A stretch of DNA of 64,000 bases from positions 2,232,001 through 2,296,000 of the forward strand of contig NZ_CP076023.1 in the NCBI RefSeq assembly GCF_018623035.1, written 5' to 3'. A program made the position numbers and the translations under genes. The notes under the pieces were generated by a model. That model was not told the DNA's origin and made no database searches. It saw only the letters and a program-made list of their open reading frames with translations. Positions within the stretch are counted from its first letter, which is position 1, and each line of letters opens with the position of its first letter. Of the stretch, positions 39,605 to 48,019 are shown piece after piece. The DNA comes from Cellulomonas dongxiuzhuiae (lineage in GTDB: Bacteria > Actinomycetota > Actinomycetes > Actinomycetales > Cellulomonadaceae).

Positions 39605-40621
39605 TCAGCCGCGCGCTGCGGACCTGTACTTCGACGCGATGTACTCATCGACCCACGCTCGACTGCTGCGCCACTGCCCGTTCTCGGCACGCTGCGCCTT
39701 GAGCCGGCCCCGTTGCGCAGCGTTGCGCAGGGCGAGGTGGCTGACCTCGGGTGTCGCGAGTGATGCGAGCGGGACCAGGCGCTCGGGTCCTGCCAGGGCA
39801 GGCACCACGAAGCGCAGGATGTTGTCCAGCACCGCACGGGCGATCTGCTCGGCGAGCGGCCCGTGGTTGCCCGCGTCCGCCTGACGCAGTGCGCGCAGGT
39901 AGCGCTCGCGCTCTCTCTTCTGGATGATCGCCGGCGCATACCCCAAGCGGCACAGGATCAGGTTCATCAGCAGCCGCCCGGTCCGCCCGTTCCCGTCGAT
40001 GAACGGGTGGACCTGCTCGAAAGCTGCATGGATGGCAGCGATCGCCTCCATCGGGTGCGCGGCCGATGCGCGCACCGCCTCGACGCTGTCGAGCCAGTCC
40101 CTCAGGCGCGGCTCGACGAGAGCATGCGACGGTGGCTTCATCCCACCGGGGAACGAGTGGATGTCATGCCGGCGAAAGTTGCCGGGCCCCTCGTGAGGTC
40201 CGGCATCCGGGTGCGGTGCGACGTCCCACACCGGTGTCATCGCCATGCGGTGCACGTACCGCACCTCGGTGATCGTCAGCAGCTCACCGTCGCCGAGAAG
40301 GTCCGGCACGACCGCCTGGCTGTACACCCACCGCGCGGCGTCTGCGTAGCCCTTGACCTCCATGTACTCGGCGAGCTGCCGGTCACCGACCGCGCGTCCT
40401 TCGTGAAGGAGCTGTTGGACCTCACGCAGCACCAACGTGTTGCCCTCGATGGCCGTCGAGTTGTGCGCGTCGTGCACCCACAGCTCGTCCCAGATGGCGC
40501 GGGCCTCCGCGGGCGAAGGCAGACCCCCGAGCTGGTCCCGGACCTCCGAGATCGCCTCGTCGAGGGAGCGATACACGGCTTGGCGACTCATCCGACCTGG
40601 TCCACCACGACGGACGGCCAT
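39605..40621 (-). CDS. Fic-domain protein (class II-type AMP transferase)
   Basis: 338 residues. The Fic active-site motif HPFIDGNGRTGRL has its catalytic His at about 205. An inhibitory helix motif STAIEGN at 55-61 (S/T-x-x-x-E-G/N) lies in the N-terminal part of the same protein, as in class II Fic enzymes, so no separate antitoxin gene is needed. The C-terminus looks like a winged helix region that may bind DNA. Such proteins usually AMPylate target proteins when the inhibitory Glu is displaced; the target is unknown. ATG 40621 has GAGGGAG upstream. It is convergent with the PKD gene and has an unusual repeat-bearing promoter region. Confidence 0.9.
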   Translation of the reverse strand: MAVRRGGPGRMSRQAVYRSLDEAISEVRDQLGGLPSPAEARAIWDELWVHDAHNSTAIEGNTLVLREVQQLLHEGRAVGDRQLAEYMEVKGYADAARWVYSQAVVPDLLGDGELLTITEVRYVHRMAMTPVWDVAPHPDAGPHEGPGNFRRHDIHSFPGGMKPPSHALVEPRLRDWLDSVEAVRASAAHPMEAIAAIHAAFEQVHPFIDGNGRTGRLLMNLILCRLGYAPAIIQKRERERYLRALRQADAGNHGPLAEQIARAVLDNILRFVVPALAGPERLVPLASLATPEVSHLALRNAAQRGRLKAQRAENGQWRSSRAWVDEYIASKYRSAARG

Positions 40622-40665
40622 GAGACTCCCTCAGTTGCTACGGTCGAGCTCTTTGAATCACACCA

Positions 40666-40686
40666 TTGCAACCGATCTGTTTGCAA
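40666..40686 (-). promoter_or_regulatory. Paired TTGCAA sites upstream of the Fic gene
   Basis: Two copies of the palindromic hexamer TTGCAA at 40666-40671 and 40681-40686, each followed by C, are 15 bp apart within an AT-rich patch about 45-65 bp before the Fic start codon. A related GTTGC lies at 40634-40638. A regulator binding as a pair could sit here; the Fic C-terminal region is one candidate. Confidence 0.4.
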
Positions 40687-40780
40687 CGGTAGGCCTGGAT
40701 GAAAGAGACCAGAGCAACCTTGCCCTGGACCTGACCGCTCGCGGTGCCAGCGCTCTGCGTGCACTGCCGCCGGTCAGGCG

Positions 40781-41911
40781 TCAGCCCCGCAGCGCCGCCA
40801 CGACGTCGGCCGTCCGCACGAGCGCCACGACCCGCCCGTCGACGAGCGCAGCGATCACGGGCCCGTGCGAGGACGCCGCCGACAGCGCGCGCAGCAGCGC
40901 GTCACCGGTCAGCGACCCGTCGACCACCGCGCCGACGGGCAGCGGCGTCGAGACCGCGACGACGGTGGTGGTGCCGGCCAGCTCCGCCGGCACGCGGGCG
41001 GCCGCCTCGGTGTCCACGTAGGCGGCGGGGCGACCGTCGGGGGCAAGCACGACGACGTCGGCCACGTCGGCCGCGGCGGCGGTCGCCCGCGCCTGCGCGA
41101 GCGACGCCTGCGCGCCGACGACGACGGTCGGGCATCCCACGCTCGCCACGGTCAGCCCGTCCACGACCCGGCCGGTCCGGCCGGCACGCACGGCGGCCGA
41201 GGCGCCGGACCACAGGAACGCACCGATGAGCGCCGACCAGGCGACCGTCGCGAGGTCCGGGCTGGTCCCGGCGAGGAAGGGGCGGACCAGCGCGACCAGG
41301 ACGACGCCGACCGCGACGGCGCGCCCGGTCCACCCGGCCACCACGCTGCCGCGGTGCCGGTCGCCCGTAGCCGCCCACACCCCGGCCTCGAGGATGCGGC
41401 CGCCGTCGAGCGGCAGCCCGGGCACGAGGTTGAAGAGGCCGACGAAGCCGTTGGCGACCGCGCCGGCCCACAGCACCGTCTGCAGCAGCGTGCCCTCCGG
41501 CACGGCGTGGTCCGCCACCAGCAGGAACGCGGCGGCGAGCACGAGGTTGGCCACGGGACCCACGACCGCGACGAGCGCGCTCGTGGCGGGTGTGGCCGCG
41601 GCGCCGCCGAACGTGGTGTGACCGCCCCACAGCGTCAGGACGAAGGCCTGCGGCTGCTGCCCGCGCGCCTTGGCCACCAGGCCGTGCGCGAGCTCGTGGA
41701 CCAGCACGGAGGCGAACAGCAGGACGACGAACACGAGGGCCACGACGTACGGCAGTGCACCGCCGCCGCCAGTCCACGTCTGCACGCTGGGCGCGAACAC
41801 GAGCGTCAGGACGACGGCAGCGAGCAGCCAGCTCGGGGCCAGGACGACGGGGGCTCCGGCGACGTGACCGAGCACCCAGCCGGGAGGACGCGCAGGTCGG
41901 GGTGCACTCAC
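40781..41911 (-). CDS. Site-2 protease family M50 metalloprotease
   Basis: 376 residues with about six membrane helices. The zinc-binding HExxH is in VLVHELAHGLVAKARG, and the third ligand region is LVPGLPLDGGRILEAGVW. The C-terminal part (VDGLTVASVGCPTVVV onward) is a soluble CBS-like tandem domain. Such proteases cut transmembrane segments, often of anti-sigma factors. GTG 41911 follows TAGGCT by 7 nt. It shares a 70-bp divergent promoter region with the RecB-family nuclease. Confidence 0.9.
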   Translation of the reverse strand: MSAPRPARPPGWVLGHVAGAPVVLAPSWLLAAVVLTLVFAPSVQTWTGGGGALPYVVALVFVVLLFASVLVHELAHGLVAKARGQQPQAFVLTLWGGHTTFGGAAATPATSALVAVVGPVANLVLAAAFLLVADHAVPEGTLLQTVLWAGAVANGFVGLFNLVPGLPLDGGRILEAGVWAATGDRHRGSVVAGWTGRAVAVGVVLVALVRPFLAGTSPDLATVAWSALIGAFLWSGASAAVRAGRTGRVVDGLTVASVGCPTVVVGAQASLAQARATAAAADVADVVVLAPDGRPAAYVDTEAAARVPAELAGTTTVVAVSTPLPVGAVVDGSLTGDALLRALSAASSHGPVIAALVDGRVVALVRTADVVAALRG

Positions 41912-41918
41912 GTCGGTC

Positions 41919-41924
41919 AGCCTA
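41919..41924 (-). promoter_or_regulatory. Leaderless -10 element of the M50 protease gene
   Basis: TAGGCT on the minus strand, 7 nt before GTG 41911. It is paired with an identical element on the other strand at 41970. Confidence 0.6.
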
Positions 41925-41969
41925 CGTTCCGCGCCGCCCGGGCCGGCCGGTCGTGTCGGCGGCGGCGCC

Positions 41970-41975
41970 TAGGCT
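41970..41975 (+). promoter_or_regulatory. Leaderless -10 element of the RecB-family gene
   Basis: TAGGCT, 6 nt before GTG 41982. Only 45 bp separate this from the -10 of the divergent M50 gene, so polymerases may compete. Confidence 0.6.
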
Positions 41976-41981
41976 CGTCGC

Positions 41982-42920
41982 GTGAGCGTGGACACCGAGC
42001 GGGACCCCGGCATCGACGGGTCGGCCTCTGCGTCGACGCCCGCAGCGTCGAACGGCGGGACCGGCGAGGTCGGCGCCCCGCCCACCGAGCCGCGTGTGCC
42101 GGGCCTGTCGCCGTCGCGCGCCAACGACTATCTCCAGTGCCCGCTGCTGTACCGCTTCCGGGTGGTGGACCGCCTGCCCGAGCCCGCGTCGCCCGCGGCC
42201 GCCCGCGGCACGCTCGTGCACGCGGTGCTCGAGCGGCTCTTCGACCTGCCGGCTGCCGAGCGGACGCTCGAGGCCGCGTGCGCGGCCCTCCCGGAGCGCT
42301 GGGCCGAACAGCTCGAGCAGGACCCGCGCTGCGCCGACCTGCACACCACCGACGCCGAGCGGGCGGAGTTCCTCGCGGGGGCGGAGCGGTTGCTCGCGAC
42401 CTGGTTCACGCTCGAGGACCCCACGCGGATCGAGCCCCGCGCGCGCGAGCTGCAGGTGCTCCACGACCTCGAGGACGGCCCGCGGCTGCGCGGCGTGGTC
42501 GACCGGGTCGACGTGGCCCCGAACGGCTGGGTGCGCGTCGTCGACTACAAGACGGGCCGGTCCCCCCGCGCGGGTTTCGAGAGCTCCGCGCTGTTCCAGA
42601 TGCGGTTCTACGCGTACGTCGTGTGGCGGTCGCGCGGCGTCCTGCCCAAGCGTCTCCAGCTCGCCTACCTGGGCGACGGCGTGGTCGTCACCCACGAGCC
42701 GACCGAGTCCGAGATGCACACCCTCGAGGCGCGCGTGCGCTCCATCTGGGCCGGCATCGAGGACACCGCCCGCTCGGGCGACTGGCGCCCGCGACCGTCG
42801 CGCCTGTGCGACTGGTGCTCGTTCCGCGACCGGTGCCCGTCGTTCGGCGGGACACCACCGCCGGTCCCCGAGGGCGCCGTCCAGCGGGCGATCGGGGTGA
42901 CGCCCGCGCCGGCGGCCTGA
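41982..42920 (+). CDS. RecB-family PD-(D/E)XK exonuclease
   Basis: 312 residues. SPSRANDYLQCPLLYRFRVV carries the first Fe-S cysteine, GTLVHAVLERLFDLP the His/Glu region, RGVVDRVDVAPNG and VVDYKTGRSP the metal-binding Asp and Lys of the PD-(D/E)XK fold, and CDWCSFRDRCP the three remaining cluster cysteines. This is the stand-alone RecB/Cas4-like nuclease of actinobacteria, thought to act in DNA end processing. GTG 41982 is leaderless. It is not near any CRISPR array. Confidence 0.92.
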   Translation: MSVDTERDPGIDGSASASTPAASNGGTGEVGAPPTEPRVPGLSPSRANDYLQCPLLYRFRVVDRLPEPASPAAARGTLVHAVLERLFDLPAAERTLEAACAALPERWAEQLEQDPRCADLHTTDAERAEFLAGAERLLATWFTLEDPTRIEPRARELQVLHDLEDGPRLRGVVDRVDVAPNGWVRVVDYKTGRSPRAGFESSALFQMRFYAYVVWRSRGVLPKRLQLAYLGDGVVVTHEPTESEMHTLEARVRSIWAGIEDTARSGDWRPRPSRLCDWCSFRDRCPSFGGTPPPVPEGAVQRAIGVTPAPAA

Positions 42921-42939
42921 CGCCGGGCGCGCGCGTCAG
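42917..42939. terminator. Bidirectional hairpin overlapping two stop codons
   Basis: CTGACGC (42917-42923) and GCGTCAG (42933-42939) form a 7-bp stem with a GC-rich 9-nt loop. The recB-family stop TGA lies in one arm and the stop of the convergent HAD gene in the other. Confidence 0.45.
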
Positions 42940-43700
42940 ACCGGGCGGGCACCGCCCTGACGGTCTCGCAGGTCGAGCGTCTCCCCCGCGGCCACGCGCG
43001 CGATCGTCTCGAGGTCGAAGCTCTCCAGCGTCGACGTGCGCGACACACCGGCCGGCGGGTCGAGCACGACGTGGGAGTCGACGGCGACGACCCGCGCACC
43101 GCTCGCCACGGCGGACGCCAGCCCGGACCGGGAGTCCTCGAAGGCCACGCAGTCCGCGATGTCGACGCCCAGCAGCCGGGCCGCCGTCAGGTACGGCTCG
43201 GGGTGCGGCTTGGGCCGCGCGACGGTGTCACCGCTGACCACGACGTCGAACAGGCCCACCGTCCGCGCGAAGGGCGCTGCGACGACCTCGAACGACGACG
43301 TCACCAGCGCCAGCGGCACACCGGCCTCGTGCAGGGCACGCAGCGCCTCGTGGGCGCCCGCCTGCCACGGGATCCCGGCTGCGACCGCCGCGCGCACCGA
43401 GGAGTTGAGCGCGTCCGCGATCTCCGCGACCGACAGCGCCACGCCCGCCGCCTGCAGCAGGCCCGCGGAGACGTCCATCGAGCTGCCGATCATCGCGACC
43501 GCGTCCTGGCGCGTCCACACGCCGCCGTGCGCCTCGACCAGCTCGATCTCGGCCGCCATCCAGTACGGCTCGGTGTCGATCAGCGTGCCGTCCATGTCCC
43601 ACAGCACCGCCGCGGGCAGCGCCCGCTCGGGCCCGGGGCGCGAGGCCTCCAGCGGGACGTCGTGGGCGTCGTGGGAGGCGCGGTCGGCGAGGGTGCTCAG
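42936..43700 (-). CDS. HAD-family phosphatase, probable CTG start
   Basis: The product is a beta-phosphoglucomutase/phosphoglycolate-phosphatase-like HAD enzyme: motif I VLWDMDGTLIDTEPYW, motif II LALVTSS, a motif III Lys-bearing SGDTVARPKPHPEPYL and motif IV DCVAFEDSRSGLASA. The substrate is probably a sugar phosphate or similar. The best ribosome site, AGGAG, lies 6 nt before an in-frame CTG at 43700, giving 254 residues. The only GTG/ATG options are a GTG at 43607 and an ATG inside motif I, neither with a Shine-Dalgarno. I therefore prefer CTG; if wrong, the protein starts at 43607 with 223 residues. Confidence 0.88.
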   Translation of the reverse strand: MSTLADRASHDAHDVPLEASRPGPERALPAAVLWDMDGTLIDTEPYWMAAEIELVEAHGGVWTRQDAVAMIGSSMDVSAGLLQAAGVALSVAEIADALNSSVRAAVAAGIPWQAGAHEALRALHEAGVPLALVTSSFEVVAAPFARTVGLFDVVVSGDTVARPKPHPEPYLTAARLLGVDIADCVAFEDSRSGLASAVASGARVVAVDSHVVLDPPAGVSRTSTLESFDLETIARVAAGETLDLRDRQGGARPV

Positions 43701-43800
43701 GGTGGTCTCCTGGTGCGTGCGGGGTCGAGCGGGGATCGCACGAGAGTACCCGCGCGCGCCGCCGCACCCGCGGCGTCCGGCCGGGAGCGCGCTCGCGCCC

Positions 43801-43806
43801 TAGGCT
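43801..43806 (+). promoter_or_regulatory. Leaderless -10 element of the PAC2-family gene
   Basis: TAGGCT, 6 nt before GTG 43813. Confidence 0.6.
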
Positions 43807-43812
43807 GGGACG

Positions 43813-44670
43813 GTGAACGACCATGCAGCCCCCGACCTGCCGGCCCGTGAGACGGTCATGCTCGCGGCGTTCGAAGGGTGGAACGACGCGGGCAGCGCGG
43901 CGACCACGGCCCTGGAGCACCTGCACGACGTGTGGGGCGCCGAGCAGGTCGACGAGCTGGATCCCGAGGACTACCACGACTTCCAGGTGAACCGGCCGGT
44001 GGTCGGCCTGGGACCCGACGGCACGCGCGAGATCACGTGGCCCACGACCGCGGTGGCCGTCGCGACGACGCCGCGCTCCGGACGCCAGGTCGTGCTCGTC
44101 CACGGCATCGAGCCGTCGATGCGCTGGCGGAGGTACTGCGGCGAGCTGCTCGACATCGCGGCCGGTCTCGGCGTGCGCACCATCGTCACGGTGGGAGCCC
44201 TGCTCGCCGACGTGCCGCACACCCGGCCCATCCCGGTCAACGCGACCAGCGAGGACGCGAACGTCCGCGAGCTCATGGGCCTCGAGCCCAACACGTACGA
44301 GGGGCCGACGGGCATCGTCGGGGTGCTGCAGCACGAGGCCGCGGCGCGCGGCATGCAGGCGTTGTCCCTGTGGGCGGCCGTGCCGCACTACGTCGCGGCT
44401 CCCCCGTCCCCCAAGGCGACCCTCGCGATCCTGCACCGCATCGAGGCGCTCATCGGTGAGCCCGTGCCGCTGGCCGAGCTGCCGGAGGACGCGACGGCGT
44501 GGCAGCTCGGCGTCGACGAGCTGGCCGGCGAGGACTCCGAGATCGGCGAGTACGTGCGCCAGCTCGAGGAGGCGAAGGACACCGCCGAGCTCCCCGAGGC
44601 GAGCGGCGAGGCCATCGCTCAGGAGTTCGAGCGCTACCTGCGCCGTCGCGACAAGGGCACGGGCGGCTGA
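43813..44670 (+). CDS. PAC2-family protein
   Basis: 285 residues with MLAAFEGWNDAGSAATTALEHL, VVLVHGIEPSMRWRRYC, GALLADVPHTRPIPV and EGPTGIVGVLQHEA, which define the PAC2 fold related to eukaryotic proteasome assembly chaperones. Actinobacterial members are common and their role is unclear, though a link to the 20S proteasome encoded in this same window has been an obvious idea. The C-terminus is an acidic helix. GTG 43813 is leaderless. Confidence 0.88.
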   Translation: MNDHAAPDLPARETVMLAAFEGWNDAGSAATTALEHLHDVWGAEQVDELDPEDYHDFQVNRPVVGLGPDGTREITWPTTAVAVATTPRSGRQVVLVHGIEPSMRWRRYCGELLDIAAGLGVRTIVTVGALLADVPHTRPIPVNATSEDANVRELMGLEPNTYEGPTGIVGVLQHEAAARGMQALSLWAAVPHYVAAPPSPKATLAILHRIEALIGEPVPLAELPEDATAWQLGVDELAGEDSEIGEYVRQLEEAKDTAELPEASGEAIAQEFERYLRRRDKGTGG

Positions 44671-44701
44671 CGGGTCGTCCGGCGGTCGCTCGCGGGCGAC
44701 C

Positions 44702-45946
44702 TCACATCCGCACGCCCAGCAGGGCGTCGACCGCCCGGGCGACCAGCCCGGGTGCGCCTTCGTGGAACGGCACCTCGCCGGCCAGAGCCGTGACGGCCCA
44801 GGCGTCGACGGTCGCGAGCGCGCGGGGCGTGTCGAGGTCGTCGGCGACCGCCGCGCGGATCCCCGCGAGCACGGGTCCGGCGTCCGGGCCGCCGTTGCCG
44901 GCCAGCGCCCGACGCCACGTGACCACCCGCTGCTGCGCGGCCAGCAGGCCCTCGTCGGTCCACTCCCAGTCCTCGCGGTAGCGGTGCGCCAGCACGGCGA
45001 GGCGGACCGCCATCGGCTCGACCCCGTCGGCGATCAGGCGCGAGACGAGGACGAGGTTGCCGCGCGACTTGCTCATCTTGTGGCCCTCGTAGCCGACCAT
45101 CCCGGTGTGCACGTGCGCGCGCGCCGACTCCCCCGCGTCCAGCAGACGCAGGTGCGACGCGCTGCACTCGTGGTGCGGGAACGCCAGGTCCGATCCGCCG
45201 CCCTGCACGTCGAACGGCACGCCAAGGCCGTCGCGGGCGATCACGGAGCACTCGATGTGCCACCCGGGACGGCCGCGCCCGAGGCCGGGCGCGTCCCACG
45301 CCGGCTCCCCGGGACGCTCCGCGCGCCACAGCAGCGGGTCGAGGGGCGAGCGCTTGCCCGGCCGGTCGGGGTCGCCGCCGCGCTCGGCGCTCAGCGCCAG
45401 CATCGCGGCCGCGTCGAGCCCCGCGACCGACCCGAACGCCGCGTCGGCGGACAGGTCGGCGTACACGTCGTCGCCGCCGTCGGGCGCCGGCAGCCGGTAG
45501 GCCGCACCGCGCGCCAGCAGGAGCTCGACCGCAGCGACGACCTGCGGGACCGACTCGACGACACCGCGGTACACGTCGGGCGGGACGACGCCGAGGCTCG
45601 TCATGTCGGACGCGTACAGCGCCGTCTGGTCCGCGGCGAGCGCGCGCCAGTCGACGCCGGTGGCCGTGGCACGCTCGAGCAGCGGGTCGTCGACGTCGGT
45701 GACGTTGGACGCGTACGTCACGCGCTGCCCCGCGTCGCGCCACGCGCGCACGAGGACGTCGAACGCGACGTACGTCGCGGCGTGGCCCAGGTGGGTCGCG
45801 TCGTACGGCGTGATCCCGCACACGTAGAGCCGCGCCTCGGGGCCCGGTGCGGCCACCACGAGCTGGCCGGTGGCGGTGTCGAGCACCCGGACCGGCTCAC
45901 CGGTCCCGGGCAGTCGAGGGATCTGCGGAGCGGGCCAGGTGAGCAC
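44702..45946 (-). CDS. mshC: Mycothiol ligase MshC
   Basis: MshC joins cysteine to glucosaminyl-inositol with ATP, the penultimate step of mycothiol synthesis. The 414 residues resemble cysteinyl-tRNA synthetase without the anticodon domain: [20 protein letters not shown] holds the zinc Cys and HxGH-type site, [16 protein letters not shown] follows, and [15 protein letters not shown] is the KMSKS loop. The N-terminus ([13 protein letters not shown]) is MshC-specific, separating it from CysS. GTG 45946 follows TAGGCT by 6 nt. It is convergent with the PAC2 gene. Confidence 0.95.
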   Translation of the reverse strand: MLTWPAPQIPRLPGTGEPVRVLDTATGQLVVAAPGPEARLYVCGITPYDATHLGHAATYVAFDVLVRAWRDAGQRVTYASNVTDVDDPLLERATATGVDWRALAADQTALYASDMTSLGVVPPDVYRGVVESVPQVVAAVELLLARGAAYRLPAPDGGDDVYADLSADAAFGSVAGLDAAAMLALSAERGGDPDRPGKRSPLDPLLWRAERPGEPAWDAPGLGRGRPGWHIECSVIARDGLGVPFDVQGGGSDLAFPHHECSASHLRLLDAGESARAHVHTGMVGYEGHKMSKSRGNLVLVSRLIADGVEPMAVRLAVLAHRYREDWEWTDEGLLAAQQRVVTWRRALAGNGGPDAGPVLAGIRAAVADDLDTPRALATVDAWAVTALAGEVPFHEGAPGLVARAVDALLGVRM

Positions 45947-45952
45947 GTCGGA

Positions 45953-45958
45953 AGCCTA
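45953..45958 (-). promoter_or_regulatory. Leaderless -10 element of mshC
   Basis: TAGGCT on the minus strand, 6 nt before GTG 45946. Confidence 0.6.
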
Positions 45959-46035
45959 ACCGGCGCGGCCGGGGGTGCCCGACGCACGACGGACGCGTGC
46001 CACGTGACGTCGACCGCTCGGGCCGGCCGCGCGCG

Positions 46036-46938
46036 TCAGGCGTTGGCCGGGGCGCTCACGGGCTCGAGGACGCCGGTCAGCAGGAGCAGCACGACCACGA
46101 GCGCCAGGACCAGGCGGTAGTACACGAACGGCGCGTAGCTGAAGGTCGAGACGATCTTGAGGAACGCGATGATGACGACGTACCCCACGACGAACGCCAC
46201 GAGCGTGGCGACGAGCGTCGCCCCGAAGCCGGGCGTGCCGGCCTCGCCGAAGTCGCCGACGCTCTTGACCAGCTGGAACAGGCCTGAGCCGAACACCGCG
46301 GGGATCGCCAGGAGGAAGGAGTAGCGGGCCGCGGCCTCACGCGTGTAGCCCATGAGCAGGCCACCGGTGATGGTGCCGCCCGAGCGCGAGACACCGGGCA
46401 CGAGCGCGAGCGCCTGCCAGAACCCGAAGGCCAGCGCGTGCCGCGGCGTCAGCTCCTCGAGACGTCGCGTCTTGGCGCCGCGCCGGTCCGCCCAGCCGAG
46501 GACGAGCGCGAACCCGGCGAGCGTCAGCGCGACGAGCCACAGGTTGCGGAACGGGCGCTCGATGGCGTCCTGGAACGCGAGCCCCAGGACCACGATGGGC
46601 ACCGAGCCCAGGATGATGAACCAGCCCATCAGCGCGTCGCGGTCCGACGGCTGCCCGGTCGGCATGCCCGCGCGTGAGCGCCAGTCCGTGCCGTAGGCGC
46701 CGCGCAGCGCCGCCCACCAGGCCAGGACGATGCGCTTGATGTCGCGGCGGAAGTACAGCAGCACCGCGGTCTCGGTACCCAGCTGCGTGATCGCCGTGAA
46801 CGCCGCCCCGGGGTCCCCCGACCCCACGAGCTCGCCGAAGATGCGCAGGTGCGCGCTCGAGGAGACGGGCAGGAACTCGGTCAGCCCCTGCACCAGCCCG
46901 AGGAAGATCGCCTCACCTGTACCGATGCCCGTTGCCAC
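46036..46938 (-). CDS. uppP: Undecaprenyl-diphosphatase UppP/BacA
   Basis: It dephosphorylates undecaprenyl diphosphate so the lipid carrier can be reused in peptidoglycan synthesis. The 300-residue integral membrane protein has [20 protein letters not shown] and [19 protein letters not shown], the two reentrant catalytic loops. GTG 46938 is chosen because TATCGT lies 8 nt upstream; TTG 46947 falls inside that element. It is divergent from the aldo/keto reductase gene. Confidence 0.95.
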   Translation of the reverse strand: MATGIGTGEAIFLGLVQGLTEFLPVSSSAHLRIFGELVGSGDPGAAFTAITQLGTETAVLLYFRRDIKRIVLAWWAALRGAYGTDWRSRAGMPTGQPSDRDALMGWFIILGSVPIVVLGLAFQDAIERPFRNLWLVALTLAGFALVLGWADRRGAKTRRLEELTPRHALAFGFWQALALVPGVSRSGGTITGGLLMGYTREAAARYSFLLAIPAVFGSGLFQLVKSVGDFGEAGTPGFGATLVATLVAFVVGYVVIIAFLKIVSTFSYAPFVYYRLVLALVVVLLLLTGVLEPVSAPANA

Positions 46939-46946
46939 GAGGCGCA

Positions 46947-46952
46947 ACGATA
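46947..46952 (-). promoter_or_regulatory. Leaderless -10 element of uppP
   Basis: TATCGT on the minus strand, 8 nt before GTG 46938. Confidence 0.45.
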
Positions 46953-47014
46953 GCGCTGCCGTGCCGGGCGCGATGGCACGGCACGTCGGTCTCCGGTCGC
47001 CCTCCGGGCGCGGC

Positions 47015-47020
47015 TAGGGT
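47015..47020 (+). promoter_or_regulatory. Leaderless -10 element of the aldo/keto reductase gene
   Basis: TAGGGT, 8 nt before ATG 47029. Confidence 0.5.
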
Positions 47021-47028
47021 GACGCCCC

Positions 47029-47985
47029 ATGGAGCACCGCCGTCTGGGCCGCACGGGCCTGCGCGTCTCGTCGCTCGGCCTCGGGACCATGACGTGGAGC
47101 CGCGACACCGACGACCACGAGGCCGCCGACCAGCTGCGCGACTTCGTCGAGGCGGGCGGGACCCTCGTCGACACCTCCGCGTCGTACGCCGACGGGGGTG
47201 CGGAGGAGCTCCTGGGGAACCTCCTCGGTGACGTCGCGGACCGCGAGGACGTGGTGATCTGCACCAAGGCCGGCGTCCGGCGCACCCCGGCCGGCGGTGT
47301 CGTCGACGCGTCGCGCGGCGCGCTGCTCGACAGCCTCGACGCCTCGCTGCGCCGGCTACGGACCGACCGCGTCGACCTGTGGCTCGCGACGCCGGACCCG
47401 CGCACGCCGCTGGAGGAGACGGTCTCGGCGCTGCGGCACGCCGTGCACGTGGGCAAGGCCCGCTACGTGGGCCTGTCGAACCACGCCGGCTGGCAGGTGG
47501 CGCGGGCCGCGACGCTCCTGGAGGCAGACCCCGGCCTCGCGGCCGTGGAGGCGGAGTACTCGCTGCTGCAGCGGGGCGTCGAGCGGGAGGTGCTGCCGGC
47601 GTGCTCGTCGCTGGGTGCCGGGCTGCTCGCGTGGTCGCCGCTGGGGCGCGGGGTGCTCACCGGCAAGTACCGCCGGACGATCCCGTCGGACTCCCGCGCC
47701 GCCACGGCGCACCTCGCGGGGTTCGTGCAGCCCTACCTGACTGCCGACGCGGCAGGTGTCGTCGACGCGGTCGTCATGGCCGCGTCGGGCCTGGACCGCA
47801 CACCGCTGGAGGTGGCGCTCGCGTGGGTCACCTCACGGCCGGGTGTCGCCAGCGCGGTGGTCGGCGCCCGCACCGCCGCGCAGCTGCGCGGTGCGCTGGC
47901 GGTCGACGACCTGCGCCTGCCGCCCGAGATCGTCGTCGTGCTGGACGAGATCACCGCGCCCCAGGCGAGCTACCCGGAGCGCTGA
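47029..47985 (+). CDS. Aldo/keto reductase
   Basis: 318 residues with MEHRRLGRTGLRVSSLGLG, LVDTSASYADGGAEELLG (catalytic Asp-Tyr), and YVGLSNHAGWQ. The usual catalytic His after LWLATPDP is in a less typical context (DLWLATPDPRTP in place of DLYQLHWPD), so the active-site His may be missing. The fold otherwise matches the NADPH-dependent family. The substrate is unknown. It is a single gene with a leaderless start. Confidence 0.9.
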   Translation: MEHRRLGRTGLRVSSLGLGTMTWSRDTDDHEAADQLRDFVEAGGTLVDTSASYADGGAEELLGNLLGDVADREDVVICTKAGVRRTPAGGVVDASRGALLDSLDASLRRLRTDRVDLWLATPDPRTPLEETVSALRHAVHVGKARYVGLSNHAGWQVARAATLLEADPGLAAVEAEYSLLQRGVEREVLPACSSLGAGLLAWSPLGRGVLTGKYRRTIPSDSRAATAHLAGFVQPYLTADAAGVVDAVVMAASGLDRTPLEVALAWVTSRPGVASAVVGARTAAQLRGALAVDDLRLPPEIVVVLDEITAPQASYPER

Positions 47986-48019
47986 GCCGATCCTCGCGGA
48001 CCGTGCGGCCCGAGCGGGT

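Noticed and set aside
43608..43800. A separate small gene between the HAD gene and the PAC2-family promoter
   Set aside because: The frame is continuous with the HAD gene and is explained by the CTG start at 43700; the rest is promoter spacer.
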